Part shown: positions 10,398 to 20,503 of the stretch, piece after piece
Layout of the letters: each line of letters begins with the position of its first letter
Position numbering within the stretch: position 1 is the stretch's first letter
Assembly: GCA_949825065.1 (NCBI GenBank)
Contig: OX463859.1
Coordinates: 18,185,220 to 18,249,219, forward strand
Length of the DNA: 64,000 bases
Reading direction: 5' to 3'
Origin: Odontocerum albicorne
Taxonomy: Eukaryota; Arthropoda; Insecta; Trichoptera; Odontoceridae
The notes under the pieces: model-generated
The model's input: only the letters and a program-made list of their open reading frames with translations
The model's database searches: none
What the model was told of the DNA's origin: nothing
Position numbers and translations under genes: made by a program

Positions 10398-10768
10398 ACG
10401 TATATACCATCACATCATTTTTCTATTGGGGTAGGCAGAGAGAACAGTGTCAGACTTTCCTATCTCGACATACTTTCTTCGCCACTTCCTCACCCATATA
10501 TGTTTCTTCTCCTTCTCCTTTTTCTGTTTCTCATACTCTTTAGCTATCCTTCTTTCAGACTTTTCTATCACGACACATATCCTTTGTCACTTCTACATTC
10601 ATGTACCTTCTCATAAAACTCCCACTATTTCTCTGACCTAAGTTTATTTCTTTCAAAACATCATTCAGTTCATCCAACCATACTTTCCTTGATCCTTCTC
10701 TAATGCGCCTTCCACTCACTTTATCTTCTTCATTAATTCATTCTACATGCCCAAACCATCTCATAGTG
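10398..10768 (-). mobile_element. LINE family 1 fragment
   Basis: On the minus strand this ends with the family 3' motif (TACCCCAATAGAAAA...). It contains GATGAACTGAATGATGTTTT and GAGATGGTTTGGGCATGTAG, the remnant of the R-W-F-G-H-V motif. There is a short direct duplication of CTTACGTATATACCATCA at its edge near 10370-10408. Confidence 0.6.
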
Positions 10769-10774
10769 GTACCA

Positions 10775-10845
10775 AGAAGTATCAAACCCGTTACCTCCTG
10801 ATTGGAATACAGATATTTTATTAACCAAACCACATAGGTCTTCTT
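10775..10845 (-). mobile_element. Degenerate SINE head
   Basis: Read in reverse, the sequence gives TGGTTTGGTTAATAAAATA then AACGGGTTTGATACTTC, a worn A-box/B-box pair. It abuts the LINE fragment. Confidence 0.4.
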
Positions 10846-11404
10846 AGACTCTGAGTATGCCAAGGTCTGCGAACCGTTAAATCCGTTTTTCACACAAAAT
10901 TTAATGCAAACTCGTTGATGCACAGTTGATGCCATTTTCAAACTTGTAAAAATTCGAAAACACGCACAAAGGTAGATGTACTCAGTACAGCGTAACTTTT
11001 ACAAATGTCAAGCTATGATGCTGAAATTTAGAGGAAAGTGTCAATGATAGATGTGGTAACCTAACAAAAAAAAAAGAATTCCAATCGGGTGACTGACAGT
11101 GCCACACGGTGGCCGGTCTTAAAACTTTTTGATCAAGGTAGTATGTATGTTTAAGATATATACAAATATATTGTTGTAATATATTTTTCATTAATATCTC
11201 ATATCTTAATATTAATTGTTTCTAAATATTCACCTCCAATTAATTTAATTTTATTTAATATTCAAAAATGTACATTTATTTTGTCTTTTCCTCTTTTTCT
11301 TTTTGTAAAGCTAAATTTAACTTTTTATATGAATTAGGGAAACCTGTAATGTACAAATGATTGATTTAATAAATGAAATGGTTTGTTTTGTTTTTTTTTT
11401 TCAG

Positions 11405-11613
11405 ATAATGCCTTAGAGTCAGAGCACTATCTGTACAAGCATGAGGACCTGGTCTCTGAGCATAAGTGTGGCTACCAGAGTGGTCTGCAGTCTGACCATA
11501 ACCATACGCTCCACGACCACCACGCACACACTCCCTCTTATCCCACTCCGCCCTCCACTCCGGAGGGACTTCTCATGGACGGAAAGTACAATGAGTTCAA
11601 CCGAATTCTTCGA
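11405..11613 (+). CDS. ADAM metalloprotease, exon C (prodomain, cysteine switch)
   Basis: The acceptor is TTTTTTTTTTTCAG and the donor is CGA|GTAAGT, an exact consensus donor. Seventy codons, residues 97-166. It encodes the end of the prodomain. SEHKCGYQ holds the single Cys (residue 118) that fits the ADAM cysteine switch, which coordinates the active-site zinc and keeps the zymogen silent. After it comes an unusual histidine-rich stretch (SDHNHTLHDHHAHTPS) and a proline-rich linker. The final residue, Arg166, together with Tyr-Lys-Arg of the next exon forms R-Y-K-R, a furin-type cleavage site across the splice junction. Confidence 0.92.
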
Positions 11614-11939
11614 GTAAGTATTTATTTTGTCATTACAAGGATCTGAATAATGAAAACTTGTTATTTATTATTGACATCCTAGCTTTAGTTTCTTCCTAGA
11701 TCAATCAGATGTGATTCATTAAAAAAGCATTATTTATTTCAAAATATCCTGTCTTTAACTCCTATACAATGTCCATCCTTATCCCTATTTCCCTTGAGAT
11801 AAAATTTTTATTTTTTTCTCTTTTTTTCTACTGTTATGTTCATTTACTAAGCTTAAAACACAGTCATGCATACCGATAATAATTTAAAAACAAAAGCTAG
11901 TTGGTTGAAAGAAATTGATTAAAAGCAACAAATTCACGA

Positions 11940-12030
11940 TGACCTCCGTGCCCTAGTTGGTAAGACGCTTGTCTTCCAACTCGGTGGTTTGCGGGTTTGA
12001 TTCCCGCTGGAACCCAGATTTTTATAAAGT
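11940..12030 (+). mobile_element. tRNA-derived SINE head
   Basis: GACCTCCGTGCCCTAGTTGG, then GGTAAGACGCTTGTCTTCC, B-box GGGTTTGATTCCC and GCTGGAACCCAGATTTTT. This is one of the cleanest heads of the family here. The arms do not form a proper cloverleaf, and the CCCAGATTTTT linker continues straight into SINE body rather than a tRNA end. Confidence 0.7.
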
Positions 12031-12152
12031 AATTATTATTTATCTTAAAATATTTAAATGAGATGCCAGATAGGGGGAGGGGTGTCATACAAAATGAGCC
12101 CAGATTTTTTGATAGCATATGATTCAAATTGTTTTTTTATGTGAAATCTATA

Positions 12153-12401
12153 TTAACCCTGAGAGATCGGCACACTGCTATAGCAGTGGAAGAAATTTGT
12201 TCTACCCTTGTATTCTAAATGAATTATATTCATTTAGAATACAAGGGTACAAATTCTAAAATATATTTATGTTGTAAAAATATATTTTTTTTGTTGTTTT
12301 GTTGTTTAAAATAAATATTTATCACGAACGTCCGAATCATAAATATATCTCCGCACTAGATAGACAATTATATTTTTTTCTCCTAGCACTCTCAGGGTTA
12401 A
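12153..12401. mobile_element. TTAA-flanked MITE (piggyBac type)
   Basis: The element starts TTAACCCTGAGAG and ends CTCTCAGGGTTAA, so 9-bp terminal inverted repeats lie inside duplicated TTAA sites, the hallmark of piggyBac-type insertion. The interior has no coding capacity. It contains a perfect palindrome with 21-bp arms at 12203-12223 and 12229-12249 around a 5-nt centre. Length is 249 bp including both TTAA. Confidence 0.8.
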
Positions 12402-12977
12402 TGTGTATATTTTTTCTTCTGTTGCTTTGTTTTTGCAATCAATTAATACGATTTTTTATATTGTAATTATTAATAAATTTGGCAAATGTATTTTTTACGT
12501 ATAATTTAAAAAAAAAAAAAATAAAAAAAATTATTTCACTTTCAGATCTCATTTCAATTGGAATTATTTATTCCTCTTTAAACACACCTCAACCTGTGAA
12601 TTAAACATCTTGAGTACCTGGCTAAATATCGCCTGTTTAGTTGGTCAACTGTATTTTGATGTTTCCTCAGAATTATTGGCATTTTGAGAATGTATAATAA
12701 CATTGCAAACATTATCTTCTACGTATTGTATTAATGAATTCTACTAGACAGAATATGTCTTAAGTTGAATACATGAATTTTTTTATATTCCTAAAACTTA
12801 TATAATATCCTTTAAAGTTTTTTATACAGATCTTCTGTGAAATTGTTATTTTGAAAAATATTTACTAACCATTTAAAAGTCCAGACATAAAGTCGTAACA
12901 TAAATAACTAGAATATATTCTTAAGCTATTTCGAAATATTTCTCAAAGAAAAGTTATTAACTTTTGATGATGTAAAT
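12402..12977 (+). other. Intron C-D, AT-rich segment
   Basis: AT-rich intron DNA with a poly-A tract near 12508-12530. I recognise no gene or element here. Confidence 0.45.
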
Positions 12978-13916
12978 CAGGGGCCTCCGAACTTTTTAGC
13001 CTAAGGGCCACACTGACTGCTCCACTAAGTCCCAAGGGCCAAGACCTAGCTAGCTCATCATACCAACATATCGAAGTTTTTAATGATGCTCAAATTTATA
13101 TATTGCGTCAAGTAATAAGGCAATGTGTATAATTTGCAATGAAACAATATCAGTCCTCAAAGAATACAATATAAAAAAACATCATTATGAGACTAAACAT
13201 TCTCATAATGACTCCAAATTTTCGTATTGCGTCAAGTAATAAGGCAATGTGTATAATTTGCAATGAAACAATATCAGTCCTCAAAGAGTACAATATAAAA
13301 CATCATTATGAGACTAAACATTCTCATAATGACTTCAAATTTACAGGAAGTCTACGGTTAGAAAAATATGTATCTTTGAAACGCGGGTTGAAATCTCAAC
13401 AATTGTTGTTTAAGTAAATGCTGAACAAGAAGCAGCAACTCGCGCTACTTTCAGCGTGGCTCATTCAATAGCGAAACATGGGAAATCATTTACTGACGGC
13501 GAATTAATTAAGGATTGCATGATTGCTGCAGCAGAAGAAATGTGTCCAGAAAAAGCAAAATTATTTAAAAACATCAGTTTGTCAGCAAACACTGTGGCTT
13601 GAAGACTAGATGATATTGCAGAAAATATATTAATTCAATTGTCTGATGAAAATCGACACTTAGAATGTTTCTCTTTGGCCCTGGTTGAGTCGACAGATGT
13701 TTCAGATACTGCAATTTCATTATGTATGTCAGTTATTGTGTTTCTTAATTGGTCATTAAATAAAAACATCTGATTATTATTTTGTATGATTTACTTACAT
13801 TGTAAATTTTACAATGTAATCAAAATAAACTATGACAGGCCGGATACCGGGCATATCCGGACCGCTACCGTGGGCCGGATTGGTGGTGCTCGCGGGCCGT
13901 AGTTTGGAGACCCCTG
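12978..13916 (+). mobile_element. hAT transposon relic
   Basis: It begins CAGGGGCCTCCGAACTTT and ends AGTTTGGAGACCCCTG, matching hAT-type terminal inverted repeats. The flanks ATGTAAAT and ATTTAAAT form an 8-bp target duplication with one mismatch. The interior holds broken pieces of a ZBED/GTF2IRD2-like hAT transposase (HSHNDFKFTGSLRLEKY; SFTDGELIKDCMIAAAEEMC; NRHLECFSLALVESTDVSD). The beginning of the coding part is duplicated in tandem (about 13087-13210 and 13212-13335). It is a dead, internally deleted copy. Confidence 0.85.
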
Positions 13917-14058
13917 ATTTAAATGATGCAGACTAGAACTGCAAAACAAGATCATCTCACCCAGTACAGTGGGTATACTTATTTTCTCCACTTAGTACAG
14001 TGGGTTTACTTAATTTGAAAAAAGAAATAAAAGGAAAGTATATAAATTTTATTTCCAG

Positions 14059-14229
14059 TACAAGAGATCATTGGATGAGCCTAAAATTCGAGGTCCATAC
14101 AACGCCAACAAGCTGTCTCGCTATGTAGAGTTGGTGCTCGTGGTGGACAACCAAGAGTACAACGAGCTGGGGAAGAGCCTCAGCAATGTGCACCGACACT
14201 GCAAGGACATTGTCAACATTATCAACTCG
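14059..14229 (+). CDS. ADAM metalloprotease, exon D (protease domain start)
   Basis: The acceptor is TTTTATTTCCAG and the donor is TCG|GTAAGC. Fifty-seven codons in phase 0 at both ends, residues 167-223. It supplies YKR of the furin site R-Y-K-R and then opens the mature metalloprotease domain with SRYVELVLVVDNQEYNELG, the first beta strand typical of reprolysin/adamalysin proteases. HRHCKDIVNIINS, the first helix, follows. Confidence 0.95.
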
Positions 14230-14715
14230 GTAAGCTACTGCCATGTTTGTCTCCTGCTGTAGTCAGTATCATTTTTTTTTTCAGTTTATGCTATTCCTGT
14301 CATTTTCTACTCAGCTAGCTCTCTTCTGAAGGTTCAGATGACAAATAATACTTCCCAAATTTAAGCCTGCATGAAATATGTCCATGCTACCTTTGTCTGC
14401 CTTCCAGCAGATTATATTTGATATAACAAGTGTGGACTGTCTTGTGTATCTTGGATCACAGGTAAACTATACCAACAACACCAGTGAAGAGATAATCAAA
14501 TGATTACTGACGGCAAATAGAATAGCGTTATAGAAAGTGTCCTTTTTTTACTATTATTATAAGGTTCAATCCCAATGGAAAAAAAGCTACTTTTTTCCCA
14601 TAAGATCATTTAATATCATTTGTCAACCCACCAAGATTGTACTGTGTACGGTAGTGTAATAAAATAATTATTATTTATGTAAAGTTGATTATATTGTAAT
14701 TTCTTTTTGTTACAG

Positions 14716-14885
14716 CTGTATGCTCCCCTGAACATCTTCATAGCTCTCACCGGAGTGGTGGTGTGGTCAGAGTTTGATGAGATCAAGCTGTCCACCAATG
14801 GAGACACTACGCTCACCAACTTCTTGCATTACAGGCGAGAGAAATTGCTCAAGGATCATCCAAATGACAATGCTCAACTGTTAAC
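14716..14885 (+). CDS. ADAM metalloprotease, exon E (protease domain)
   Basis: The acceptor is TTTTTGTTACAG and the donor is TTAAC|GTGAGT. Phase 0 in, two bases left over. LYAPLNIFIALTGVVVWSEF followed by DEIKLSTNGDTTLTNFLHYR is the second strand-and-turn block of the ADAM catalytic domain (residues 224-280). No stops or frameshifts. Confidence 0.95.
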
Positions 14886-15108
14886 GTGAGTATAACCTGT
14901 AACAATAAAATTCAACAGACCTAATAAAATTCAGCCAAATAACTTCACTGTTGAAGGAGCATCACTTATTGAGGTTTCTTGGAAGGGTGGAGTTTGAATT
15001 GTGCCTTCTGAACATCTGAATAAATTTCAGCGAATACAAGATGTTTGTTTGCAATATATATTCGACCTAGGAAAACACAACCATACTCGTATTACACCTT
15101 TTTAGAAA

Positions 15109-15364
15109 AAACTTTATAGATGGGTTATGAAAATCTTACTAAACAAATTTATAATGCAAACATAAGTGGGAGTCGGGATAGAGGATGACTGAGAAAAATA
15201 AAGTTGGACGGAGCAAATAAAATTTCAAAAGAACGATAAGTAAAGAGTATGAGAAACAGGAGCTGTATGAATGTAGGGAAGAGAAGGAAGTATGTTATGA
15301 TAGGAAAGTCTGTCCCTCTGTCCTCTCTGCCTACCCAAACAGGGAAATTGTGTGATGGTATGTA
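15109..15364 (+). mobile_element. LINE family 1, 3' fragment
   Basis: It contains AACAAATTTATAATGCAAAC, GATAGGAAAGTCTGTCCC and the terminal CTGCCTACCCAAACAGGG with GTGTGATGGTATGTA. A heavily mutated non-coding remnant within the intron between exons E and F. Confidence 0.65.
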
Positions 15365-15865
15365 ATGCAAATAATTTTTGAAGCGCTATTGAATTACAAA
15401 ACTGCACGATATAAGTTGTCTGATTATTATTATTATTATTCGATGCTGGAGGACCGCTTGTTAGTAATCGGGTAGTTTTGATTTCAGATCTTATATCATT
15501 ATAATGTCTGTTTTTTATTTATTATTTAAATTTTACAAGTGGTATATAAATCTGCCCTACACATGGCTTCATCGGATAAACCTTTTCTACTGTCTTAGAA
15601 CTTGAAACTTTTTGCTAATGAAACTGAAGTTTGATATGTGAAACAACTGGAGCACAACAGTTTCACATAATTAATTTATAACACATAACTATAAAACTTA
15701 ATTGTTTGTCCACGCTTCAAGGATTATCAGATAAGTGAATATCACATGCAGTATGTAGTCTAAATCAACATTAAATTGTCCCCATAAAGGAAATGGTGTG
15801 ATGATATGTATTCCTTCATATTTGCAGTTGTCACATATTAATAACTAAAATACCTTTTATTTCAG

Positions 15866-16014
15866 ACGAGAGCAATTTGTCGGTGGAGTAGTTGGCAAAG
15901 CGCTGAAAGGGCCCATCTGCACGTTTGAGTTCTCAGGCGGAGTGGCCATGGACCACAGCAATGTGGTGGGACTGGTGGCTACTACGGTGGCTCACGAAAT
16001 GGGGCACAATTTCG
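15866..16014 (+). CDS. ADAM metalloprotease, exon F (zinc-binding motif, first part)
   Basis: The acceptor is TACCTTTTATTTCAG and the donor is TTTCG|GTAATT. It completes Thr280 and ends one base into Gly330. The peptide GKALKGPICTFEFSGGVAMD leads into the helix VATTVAHEMGHNFG. His323 and His327 bind the catalytic zinc and Glu324 is the general base. The intron falls inside the consensus HExxHxxGxxHD, after the first seven residues. All key residues are present, so the protease should be active once processed. Confidence 0.96.
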
Positions 16015-16179
16015 GTAATTATATATTTATTGCATCACATTAGTATCTTTTGATCATTGAAAATAATGGAGTATCAGCAGCATGGTCAGGTTGTTACATA
16101 ATCATTGGATCTGTATACAAAAATTAGACTGGGACTGGAAATGAATCGGAAAACCCCAGTTAAAAGACAAATGTCCTGT

Positions 16180-16262
16180 GATTTAGCCTAGTGCTACTCA
16201 AATGGTGGTTTGCAGAGCAGTACCGATCCATGGTCCTGAGGTAGCCAGTTCGAAGTATTTAT
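16180..16262 (+). repeat. Possible hAT end fragment
   Basis: The segment TAGTGCTACTCAAATGGTGG then TTTGCAGAGCAGTACCG resembles the end of a hAT-type element. No partner end or target duplication was found. It is tentative. Confidence 0.3.
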
Positions 16263-16265
16263 ATT

Positions 16266-16292
16266 CATATCATCATCATCATCATCATCATC
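16266..16292. repeat. (CAT)n microsatellite
   Basis: About eight perfect CAT/ATC repeats just left of the mariner at 16363. Confidence 0.9.
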
Positions 16293-16362
16293 AATGGCAC
16301 TACAGCCCATTGTGGGCCCCGGCCTCCTCCAGCAGTCGCTGCCATTCATATCACTATTTATA

Positions 16363-17653
16363 TATTGGGTTGATGCAAAAGTTATGACCGTTTTTTACAT
16401 ATACAATTAAACATTTTTTTTTTAGATTTGTATTATTTATTTAATCAATTATATAATTTCCATCAGTTCTTATAACCTTCTCACATCTTTCTATCAACTT
16501 ATTAATACCATTAGTGTAAAATTCCGTGGATTTTGATGCGAAAAATGTAGTAAGGGATGTTTTTACCTGCTCTATTGTATAAAATTTTTTATCATTTAAA
16601 AAATTTTGCAGTGATCGGAATAAATGAAAATCGGATGGAGCAAGATCTGGAGAATACGGTGGATGCTTGATAACATCCCAATTCAACTCATTTAGCTTGT
16701 GTTGGGTCATCATAGCCACATGTGGTCGCGCGTTGTCGTGATGAAACACTACCCCTTTTCTGTTTACCAATTCTGGTCTATCCTTTTGAAGGGCAATGTT
16801 CAATTTGGATAATTGCTGACAATATCGTTCTGCTGTAATTGTCTGATTGCGTTCCAAGAGTTCAAAATACACAATACCCTTACAATTCCGCCAAACACAA
16901 AGCATAACTTTTTTTTTATGGATTTCGGCCTTCGAAGTTATTAATGGAGCTTGTCCAGGTATAGCCCAATGTCTTTTTCTTGTCACGTTGTTGTACACGA
17001 CCCATTTCTCATCTCCTGTTACCAAACGATGCAAAAAAGGTTCATGTTTTTGTCTCGCACTCAAAGCAACGCACGTTGAAACACGATCCAATAAATTGGC
17101 AGCCGACAATTGATGAGGTATCCAAACGTCATACCGCGAAACCATCCCCATACGCTTCAAATGTCTTAATGCGGTTGTTTGATTGACTCCCATCATCGAC
17201 GCGATCTCCCTGGTGGTTAGACGTGGATTGGTGTCAATTATGACTTTTAACTTGTCGTCATCAGACTTCAATGGCCGCCCGGTACGTGGTTTATCAATTA
17301 GTGAAAAATCCCCAGATCGGAATTTTGTAAACCATCTTCGTACTTGTCGAACTTTGATGACATCTGCTCCATACACTTCGCAAATGTTTTTGGTTGCCAC
17401 ACTCGCGATATTGTCTTTACGGAATTCATAAAGTAAACAATGACGTAAATGCACTTTATCGACCGACATTTTGAAAAAATACAAGGGCTCTTCACTGTAC
17501 TCTGGCCAGGCCAAAACTGAATAGAAAGTAGAGGGAAAGCATCCTTTATACAATGGAATCATTTAAAAGAAGATACTATTCATCATTTCTTACCTGGGAA
17601 TTTTTTTACCTGGGATCATAAAAAACGGTCATAACTTTTGCATCAACCCAATA
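16363..17653 (-). mobile_element. Mariner element 2, complete with TIRs
   Basis: The left end reads TTGGGTTGATGCAAAAGTTA from 16365 and the right end is its exact complement finishing at 17651. Both are flanked by TA (16363-16364, 17652-17653). The inverted repeats extend over about 30 bp. At about 1290 bp it is full length and carries one uninterrupted transposase frame. It lies in the ADAM intron between exons F and G, antisense to the host gene. Confidence 0.93.
16441..17469 (-). CDS. Mariner transposase, intact frame (element 2)
   Basis: The start chosen is the Met of MSVDKVHLRHCLLYEFRK at 17469, where mariner proteins begin. An open frame extends further upstream to 17562 but that part has no family resemblance. 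342 aa, the usual mariner length. The N-terminal half has two helix-turn-helix segments for TIR binding (VRRWFTKFRSGDFSL ... DKPRTGRP; TTREIASMMGVNQTT). The DD34D catalytic triad is complete: TGDEKW, HHDNARPH and SPDLAPSDFH. WVPHEL is replaced by WIPHQL. A recent or still potentially active copy. Activity itself cannot be read from sequence. Confidence 0.93.
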   Translation of the reverse strand: MSVDKVHLRHCLLYEFRKDNIASVATKNICEVYGADVIKVRQVRRWFTKFRSGDFSLIDKPRTGRPLKSDDDKLKVIIDTNPRLTTREIASMMGVNQTTALRHLKRMGMVSRYDVWIPHQLSAANLLDRVSTCVALSARQKHEPFLHRLVTGDEKWVVYNNVTRKRHWAIPGQAPLITSKAEIHKKKVMLCVWRNCKGIVYFELLERNQTITAERYCQQLSKLNIALQKDRPELVNRKGVVFHHDNARPHVAMMTQHKLNELNWDVIKHPPYSPDLAPSDFHLFRSLQNFLNDKKFYTIEQVKTSLTTFFASKSTEFYTNGINKLIERCEKVIRTDGNYIID

Positions 17654-17764
17654 GTATAACTCTCCTATTATTGACAGATTAAAAGTAAATAATTAGTGAT
17701 AGATTAAACATATTATGTTTCTTTGAATTCAAAGTAACAAATTAATGATTAAACTATAAATTTA

Positions 17765-17885
17765 CACAACCTTGAAAAAAATTAAGCCACTCTCTAGGTG
17801 ACACTGCATACCTTTTTGAGGTGCCGTCTTCTATCGGAGGTTGGCCCCCATCAAGGTAATCTTTATTCTATTCTCTGCAGCCCTC
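17765..17885 (-). mobile_element. LINE family 2, 3' coding fragment
   Basis: On the minus strand this gives a worn LFRAAENRIKIT-type ending followed by GANLR and a stop. The same ending is at 42735-42860 (-) and 50215-50320 (+), which points to one non-LTR family distinct from family 1. Confidence 0.5.
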
Positions 17886-18690
17886 AGAAAAACTCAGTAG
17901 AACAGCACCTAAAGATAATGAGTTATGCCACCTGATATGAAAGTTTCGCTTCCAGAAGTTATGAATAGATTGAAAAAATCAGACAAAAAAATTACCGAAA
18001 AATATTTTTCATCGATTATGTGGTGTTGAAAATGTAATTGTGAATGCTGCTAAAACAAAGTAGGTGGAGTATACTCGCATTGTATGAATGGTTCATATGG
18101 TCATCAATTTTGATAAGACAAGACCCTTCCAAAAAGAGTTGTCTTTAAGTGCTTCCTAATGCTGCACACGTGATCCTTATCTCTAACTCTTAGAGATTAT
18201 TTCACACCACGGGACCAGCAAAGGCAAAAACCCTGTCTTAATACCCTACTGTATTAGATGAATTCGGAATAATCTATTTATTCAATGAAGGTGAGGTAAA
18301 CTTCACAATTCTGCTCCTCTCTAAAACACTGAAACAGATCGATACAATGGAGATACAAATCTGACTTGAAGATAAAGATACAAAGTTTGAAATCAATCTG
18401 TTCAAGATCCATTAGCCAATGAACACTCTTTAGAAGCTGAGTAATTTGACTACCAAAGATCAGTTAAGCAACTGCATTAATTCAGACTGGAGTCTATAAA
18501 ATTGAGATGATTTCACTAAAAACCTATCATCTTTTCTTTACCCTTTATGATATTTTCTCTTTATATTTATACATAGGTTTCAATTTTTCTCTAAACTCTC
18601 AAGACTTTTTATGAGAAGAATACCACTGCATTTTAAGATGAAAGTAGAATTTACCAGTATTATAAGATCGAAACATTTTTGCTCATTATT
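17886..18690 (+). other. Intron F-G, remaining part
   Basis: AT-rich intron sequence. I see no recognisable gene or transposon between the LINE fragment and exon G. Confidence 0.4.
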
Positions 18691-18699
18691 TAATTATAG

Positions 18700-18850
18700 G
18701 CATGGAACACGACACGGAGGATTGCCAGTGTCCCGATGACCGCTGCATCATGAGCCCTTCCAGCAACTCCCAAAGTCCCACTCACTGGTCATCTTGCAGT
18801 CTGGAATACCTTGCACTGGCATTCGAACATGGAATGGACTATTGTTTGAG
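18700..18850 (+). CDS. ADAM metalloprotease, exon G (zinc motif end, Met-turn)
   Basis: The acceptor is TTATTTAATTATAG and the donor is TTGAG|GTATTT, a weaker match than the other donors. It completes Gly330 and gives MEHD, so the joined motif is HEMGHNFGMEHD with the third zinc ligand His333 and Asp334. The Met-turn CIMSPSSN follows, then SCSLEYLALAFEHGMDYCLR, the last helix of the catalytic domain (residues 330-380). A LINE fragment begins some 15-20 bp after the donor. Confidence 0.95.
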
Positions 18851-18867
18851 GTATTTTACTTTACAGC

Positions 18868-19340
18868 GGGGTACTAAAATGGGTACTCGAACCGAACAGT
18901 ATCAAAATCTTCTGAGATAGTCTACAATAGTATTTTAATGTGAATTTTGATGTATAGAAGTGGAAAAGGGCTAAAAGAAGCCGAATAAATGCTGTAGAAA
19001 TGTGTGCAATGTGTTGTAATGTACAACACATTGTAATACACAATGTGTTGTAATATATGACAGAATAAGGAATTAAGTAATTAGCGAAGAGTATATTGAA
19101 TGGTTTGAGCATGTAGACTGTATGAATGAAGAACTAGTAAAACAAATATACAGTTCAAATGTGCGTAGAAGACATGGCAGAGAAGGATCAAGGAAAGTGT
19201 GGTTGGATCAAGTGAATGACATTTTAAAAGAAGAAAATATATGGATGTAAAAAAGGGGAAAGATGCGTGTTATGATAGGAAAGTCTGGCGGTCCCTGCTT
19301 ACTCCGACAGAGAATTATAGTGGTATTTATGTATGTATTT
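18868..19340 (+). mobile_element. LINE family 1 fragment beside a splice donor
   Basis: It contains ACTCGAACCGAACAGTATC, TTGATGTATAGAAGTGG, GAAGACATGGCAGAG and the 3' part ending around TCCGACAGAGAATTATAGTG. It begins directly after exon G and includes a small palindrome of CAATGTGTTGTA repeats at 19008-19048. Non-coding relic. Confidence 0.65.
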
Positions 19341-19375
19341 TACTTTATTGTTTTTCAATATTGATACAGGTATTA

Positions 19376-19490
19376 GATTTTCATTATTTACTTTACAATC
19401 CGGAAGGCTTATTACCATGTAGCAATCTGTTCTAACCAACCAGAAAGAGTTAAAGAAGCCTGAAGCGAAAACCAAACTAGCTGAGAACCA
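19376..19490 (-). mobile_element. SINE body fragment
   Basis: On the minus strand the family body motifs GTTTTCGCTTCAGG, CTTTCTGGTTGG and GCAATAAGCC-like sequence are visible, without the tRNA-like head. A 5'-truncated or decayed copy. Confidence 0.5.
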
Positions 19491-19758
19491 ATGCAATAAT
19501 AGAAAGGTGACCAGACATCCAGAATTGGCTAGGATAGGTCCCCATTTTGAATCAATCATCCCGGTGTTCCAATAGATAACGTTATTGTCCCGGTCTCAAA
19601 TTTTCATAAAAAATAAATTGTATCAAAAGTCCAGATATAACGAAAAATATTGTGACTCGACTTCAAAGAAAATATTATTCCTTAACAATTATTTTTATGA
19701 GTGATTATTTGCACACTGCTGCCACCTGTAAATAATAGATTAAAAAAATTCATTCCAG

Positions 19759-19936
19759 AAACAAACCCACTCGTCTGTTTGACTCGCCAGTGTGTGGCAA
19801 TGGATTCGTAGAGTCCGGCGAACAATGCGACTGTGGCCTGAACAAGAACTGTGGCAACAACCACTGCTGCGATCCCGCTACCTGCATGCTGTTTCCCAAC
19901 GCAACCTGTGCAACCGGAGAGTGCTGTGATCTGCAA
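19759..19936 (+). CDS. ADAM, exon H (disintegrin domain, first half)
   Basis: The acceptor is AATTCATTCCAG and the donor is CTGCAA|GTGAGT. It completes Arg380 and ends in phase 0 at residue 439. [20 protein letters not shown] then [17 protein letters not shown] is the canonical start of the disintegrin domain, which binds calcium and holds the cysteine framework (CGNG-x-E-x-G-E-x-C-D-C-G). This part projects the C-terminal exosite away from the catalytic cleft and may contact integrins or syndecans in related proteins. Confidence 0.96.
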
Positions 19937-20199
19937 GTGAGTTGACAATAGACTGTTGATAATCCGGGTTCACATTAACCGGTTTGCAAATTAGCCGCAG
20001 CAGTTAGAGTCCAATTTTTTTTTTATAACATTGGAAATATTATTTAAAATGAAAAAAATACTTTTTCATTCCACTGCTTAATACAATATGTACCAGAAAA
20101 TTTAACTGTCAAAATTGGTAATATAAAAACATGGCAAACTTGTGAATACGTCATCGACCAGAAATTCCGGTCGATAACGTCACAAATATTTGGGCGCTC

Positions 20200-20503
20200 T
20201 TAACACTTCCCTTACTGTGCTAAAAAATTACGCCAGTTACGGTGATGGACACTGAGGGTACACTAAAAATGTATGTTTTAAATTAAAATTATGCAAAATC
20301 TATTAGTTTTTTTTTTTAATTAGCTATAAACATCATTTTATTGTGTAATAAAATTTCGAATAATATAAAATAAGTGTAAGAAATGATAAAATAATAGTTG
20401 AAACAGAGAAGTGAAATTTCTATAGGAATATAATTTTCCCACTGCGTCGTTCGGTCTGCGCAACGTTCAGAATGCGCATGACTGAAAAGAGGTCTCCAAC
20501 CTT
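20200..20503 (-). repeat. Extra copy of the piggyBac left end
   Basis: It starts TTAACACTTCCCTTACTGTG and repeats, with scattered differences, the sequence that starts at 20504. The two blocks are adjacent direct repeats of about 304 bp, so one terminal segment of the element is present twice. Confidence 0.8.

Noticed and set aside
16847..17431. Plus-strand frames over mariner 2, and 22485-22787 over the piggyBac gene
   Set aside because: Reverse-strand shadows of the transposase frames.
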